A stretch of 64,000 nt of DNA from JBEKHT01 sp050012135 (GTDB taxonomy: Bacteria; Chloroflexota; Anaerolineae; Anaerolineales; RBG-16-64-43): assembly GCA_050012135.1 (NCBI GenBank), contig JBEKHT010000005.1, positions 1 to 64,000 on the forward strand. The letters are read 5' to 3'. This document shows, piece by piece, positions 62,839-64,000 of the stretch (the stretch's first letter is position 1; every line of letters begins with the position of its first letter). Below the pieces are notes generated by a model. The model saw only the letters and a list, made by a program, of their open reading frames with translations, did not search any database and was not told where the DNA came from. The position numbers and the translations under genes were made by a program.

Positions 62839-62883
62839 GCCGGGCCTCACTCTTTCGCCCCAGCAGGAACCGCGCCCGCCGAC

Positions 62884-62912
62884 TGGACAGCAGCAAGGCA
62901 ATACGGTACAAT
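62884..62912 (+). promoter_or_regulatory. Strong promoter of rpsT
   Basis: TGGACA (62884-62889), a 17-base spacer and TACAAT (62907-62912) match the sigma-70 consensus at five of six in both hexamers. It lies just after fabH, giving a leader of about 40 bases. Confidence 0.75.
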
Positions 62913-62959
62913 CACCGCTTGTTTGCGAAACGCTGGTCTGCATCTACGGGAGGTTTCAT

Positions 62960-63244
62960 TTGGCAAACACGGACTCTGCCCTCAAGCGAATCCGCAGCAA
63001 TGAGCGCAAACGGAATCGCAATCGACTCGCCGTGAACCGATCGCGTTCAGCGGTCCGCAAGGCTCGCCTGGTCATTCGCTCGGGCTCCAAAGAGGAATCG
63101 GCGCGAGCGGTCAGGGAGGCTATTCGTCAGCTGGACCGAGCTGCAGAAAGAGGACGCATCCACAAGAACAACGCGGCAAGAAGAAAGAGCCGGCTGATGA
63201 AGGCATACAGCCAAACGACGGAGAGCCAGAAGGGTTCCGAGTAG
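62960..63244 (+). CDS. rpsT: Ribosomal protein S20
   Basis: The 94-residue basic protein binds 16S rRNA in the small subunit. It shows the family pattern ANTDSALKRIRSNERKR near the start, a helical arginine-rich middle and HKNNAARRKSRLMK near the end. The start is TTG 62960 with a GGGAGG site six bases upstream, giving the usual length. An in-frame ATG further upstream would add non-family residues and lies before the promoter. The rare TTG start may limit its output, as is known for S20 in enterobacteria. Confidence 0.95.
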   Translation: MANTDSALKRIRSNERKRNRNRLAVNRSRSAVRKARLVIRSGSKEESARAVREAIRQLDRAAERGRIHKNNAARRKSRLMKAYSQTTESQKGSE

Positions 63245-63280
63245 AACGGGAGCTTAGCCGGATGCGAGGACGGAGAGACC

Positions 63281-63310
63281 AGGGCCCCTTTTCGGGGGCC
63301 CTTTGCTTTC
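63281..63310 (+). terminator. Rho-independent terminator of rpsT
   Basis: AGGGCCCC (63281-63288), loop TTTTCG and GGGGCCCT (63295-63302) are followed by TTGCTTTC. It lies 36 bases after the rpsT stop. Confidence 0.85.
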
Positions 63311-63343
63311 CTGAACCGTGCTGGATCCCCCTGAGCCTTCGTT

Positions 63344-63349
63344 TATAAT
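63344..63349 (+). promoter_or_regulatory. -10 box of argS
   Basis: A perfect TATAAT lies 95 bases before the argS ATG and just after the rpsT terminator. No good -35 hexamer stands out. Confidence 0.45.
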
Positions 63350-63438
63350 CGCTGGGATTGCCCTCTCCCCTTTCCGGCCAGCAGAATCCGCAGGAAAAGG
63401 GCGCACGCCCCGGCAGTCGCGAGGATCGAATCATCAAT

Positions 63439-64000
63439 ATGTACGAATCCGAACTTAAAGAGGTGGGATCCCAGATCCGCGCCGAAATCGAACGGAAGGG
63501 TGGCCCCTCGCACTTGACGGTCGAATGGACTCCGATTCCTCTCTCCCACCAGTGGGGGATTGGAACCTCGGTCTGCCTCAAGGCCGCAGCCGCCCTCGTG
63601 CGCTCGGGGCGCTCCTCCCTGCCGGTACCCGAGCAGGCCCAACGCCTGGCAAAGGGAATCGCTGAAGGGCTTCGCCTTTCCGAGGACTTCGCGCAGGTCG
63701 AGGCCTCGCGGGGCTACGTGAACCTGTATTTCGATACCCGACGCTATGTCCGCCATGTCCTCCAGCAGGTGTTGCAACAGGGCGCGGAGTTCGGAAGAGG
63801 AGAACCGAGAGGGGAGCGGGTGATGGTGGAGTTCGCCCAGCCCAACACTCACCATTCGTTCCACATCGGCCATTTTCGCAATGCGGTGCTTGGCGAATCG
63901 CTCGCCCGGTTGGTCGATTTCGCCGGGTTCAACACGGTTCGGGCCAGTTATCCGGGCGACATCGGTCTGGGAGTGATCCGTTGTCTGTGGGCTTACCTCA
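63439..64000 (+). CDS. argS: Arginyl-tRNA synthetase (5' part, runs off the window)
   Basis: The first 187 residues of this class I synthetase are visible, and the frame is open to the window end. An N-terminal tRNA-binding domain (about residues 1-115, containing GYVNLYFD) leads to the catalytic start VEFAQPNTHHSFHIGHFRN. There the HIGH-type ATP motif reads HIGH exactly, followed by GESLARLVDFAGF. The ATG at 63439 gives the normal N-terminus. The missing remainder should hold the KMSK-like loop and anticodon domain. Confidence 0.93.
   Translation, partial: MYESELKEVGSQIRAEIERKGGPSHLTVEWTPIPLSHQWGIGTSVCLKAAAALVRSGRSSLPVPEQAQRLAKGIAEGLRLSEDFAQVEASRGYVNLYFDTRRYVRHVLQQVLQQGAEFGRGEPRGERVMVEFAQPNTHHSFHIGHFRNAVLGESLARLVDFAGFNTVRASYPGDIGLGVIRCLWAYL

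Noticed and set aside
1..64000. CRISPR arrays, insertion sequences, prophage or integrative element
   Set aside because: No regular repeat-spacer pattern, transposase, integrase or phage structural gene is seen on either strand.

Overview
This window looks like chromosome from a bacterium of the phylum Chloroflexota, probably of the Anaerolineae type. This is an inference from gene content, not from a marker tree. The pointers are a mevalonate-type isoprenoid route with an isopentenyl phosphate kinase beside a decarboxylase, two DUF2298 ('YYY') membrane proteins next to GT-C glycosyltransferases, high GC, many GTG/TTG starts, and many ATGA/GTGA stop-start overlaps. I see no phage, insertion sequence, CRISPR array or rRNA. 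There is one tRNA gene, tRNA-Thr(CGU).

Layout. 1-3979 (+): a tightly coupled operon with an FHA protein, a small unknown protein, an OmpR-type regulator, a small GTPase, a UbiA prenyltransferase of the decaprenyl-phosphate phosphoribosyltransferase type and mevalonate kinase. 4024-7160 (-): MenC/N-acylamino acid racemase, a COG3375-like acyltransferase and an atypical SDR protein. 7160-8077: no intact gene, but a dead OsmC-family gene. 8077-10872 (-): a DnaQ-DinG fusion helicase. 11247-14605 (+): malate dehydrogenase, citrate synthase and an HD-GYP response regulator. 14616-15521 (-): a duplicated RNase H whose second copy has lost its active site. 15522-16263: a hairpin-rich non-coding stretch leading into an M23 peptidase/glycosidase fusion (16264-17925, +).

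18012-23741 (-): acylphosphatase, a DEDD exonuclease, a HEAT-repeat protein, RseP-type protease, (di)phosphomevalonate decarboxylase, isopentenyl phosphate kinase and uridine kinase. 24186-26544 (+): TetR regulator and a two-gene ABC exporter. 26730-40064: tRNA-Thr, an SDR, Lon, FolC, a large membrane histidine kinase, a divergent operon (receiver-ATPase fusion, sirtuin, histidine kinase) and a DUF512 radical-SAM protein. 40200-41743 (-): PlsC and Cmk.

41763-57428 (-): eight consecutive genes for envelope glycosylation: a GT39-like protein, DUF2298, a 1659-residue GT-C/DUF2298 fusion, a further GT39-like protein, two methyltransferases, a GT4 glycosyltransferase and a flippase-like protein. 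57437-60099 (-): LepA and TlyA. 60470-64000 (+): FabF, FabH with an extra tail, ribosomal protein S20 and the start of ArgS.

How the genes fit together. Mevalonate kinase, the decarboxylase and isopentenyl phosphate kinase suggest that isopentenyl diphosphate is made by the alternative mevalonate route. The polyprenyl phosphates derived from it would feed the UbiA transferase and the glycosylation cluster, whose GT-C proteins use lipid-linked sugars. That cluster is the best candidate here for an uncharacterised system. The two signalling operons (FHA/regulator/GTPase and receiver-ATPase/sirtuin/kinase) are the next most interesting.
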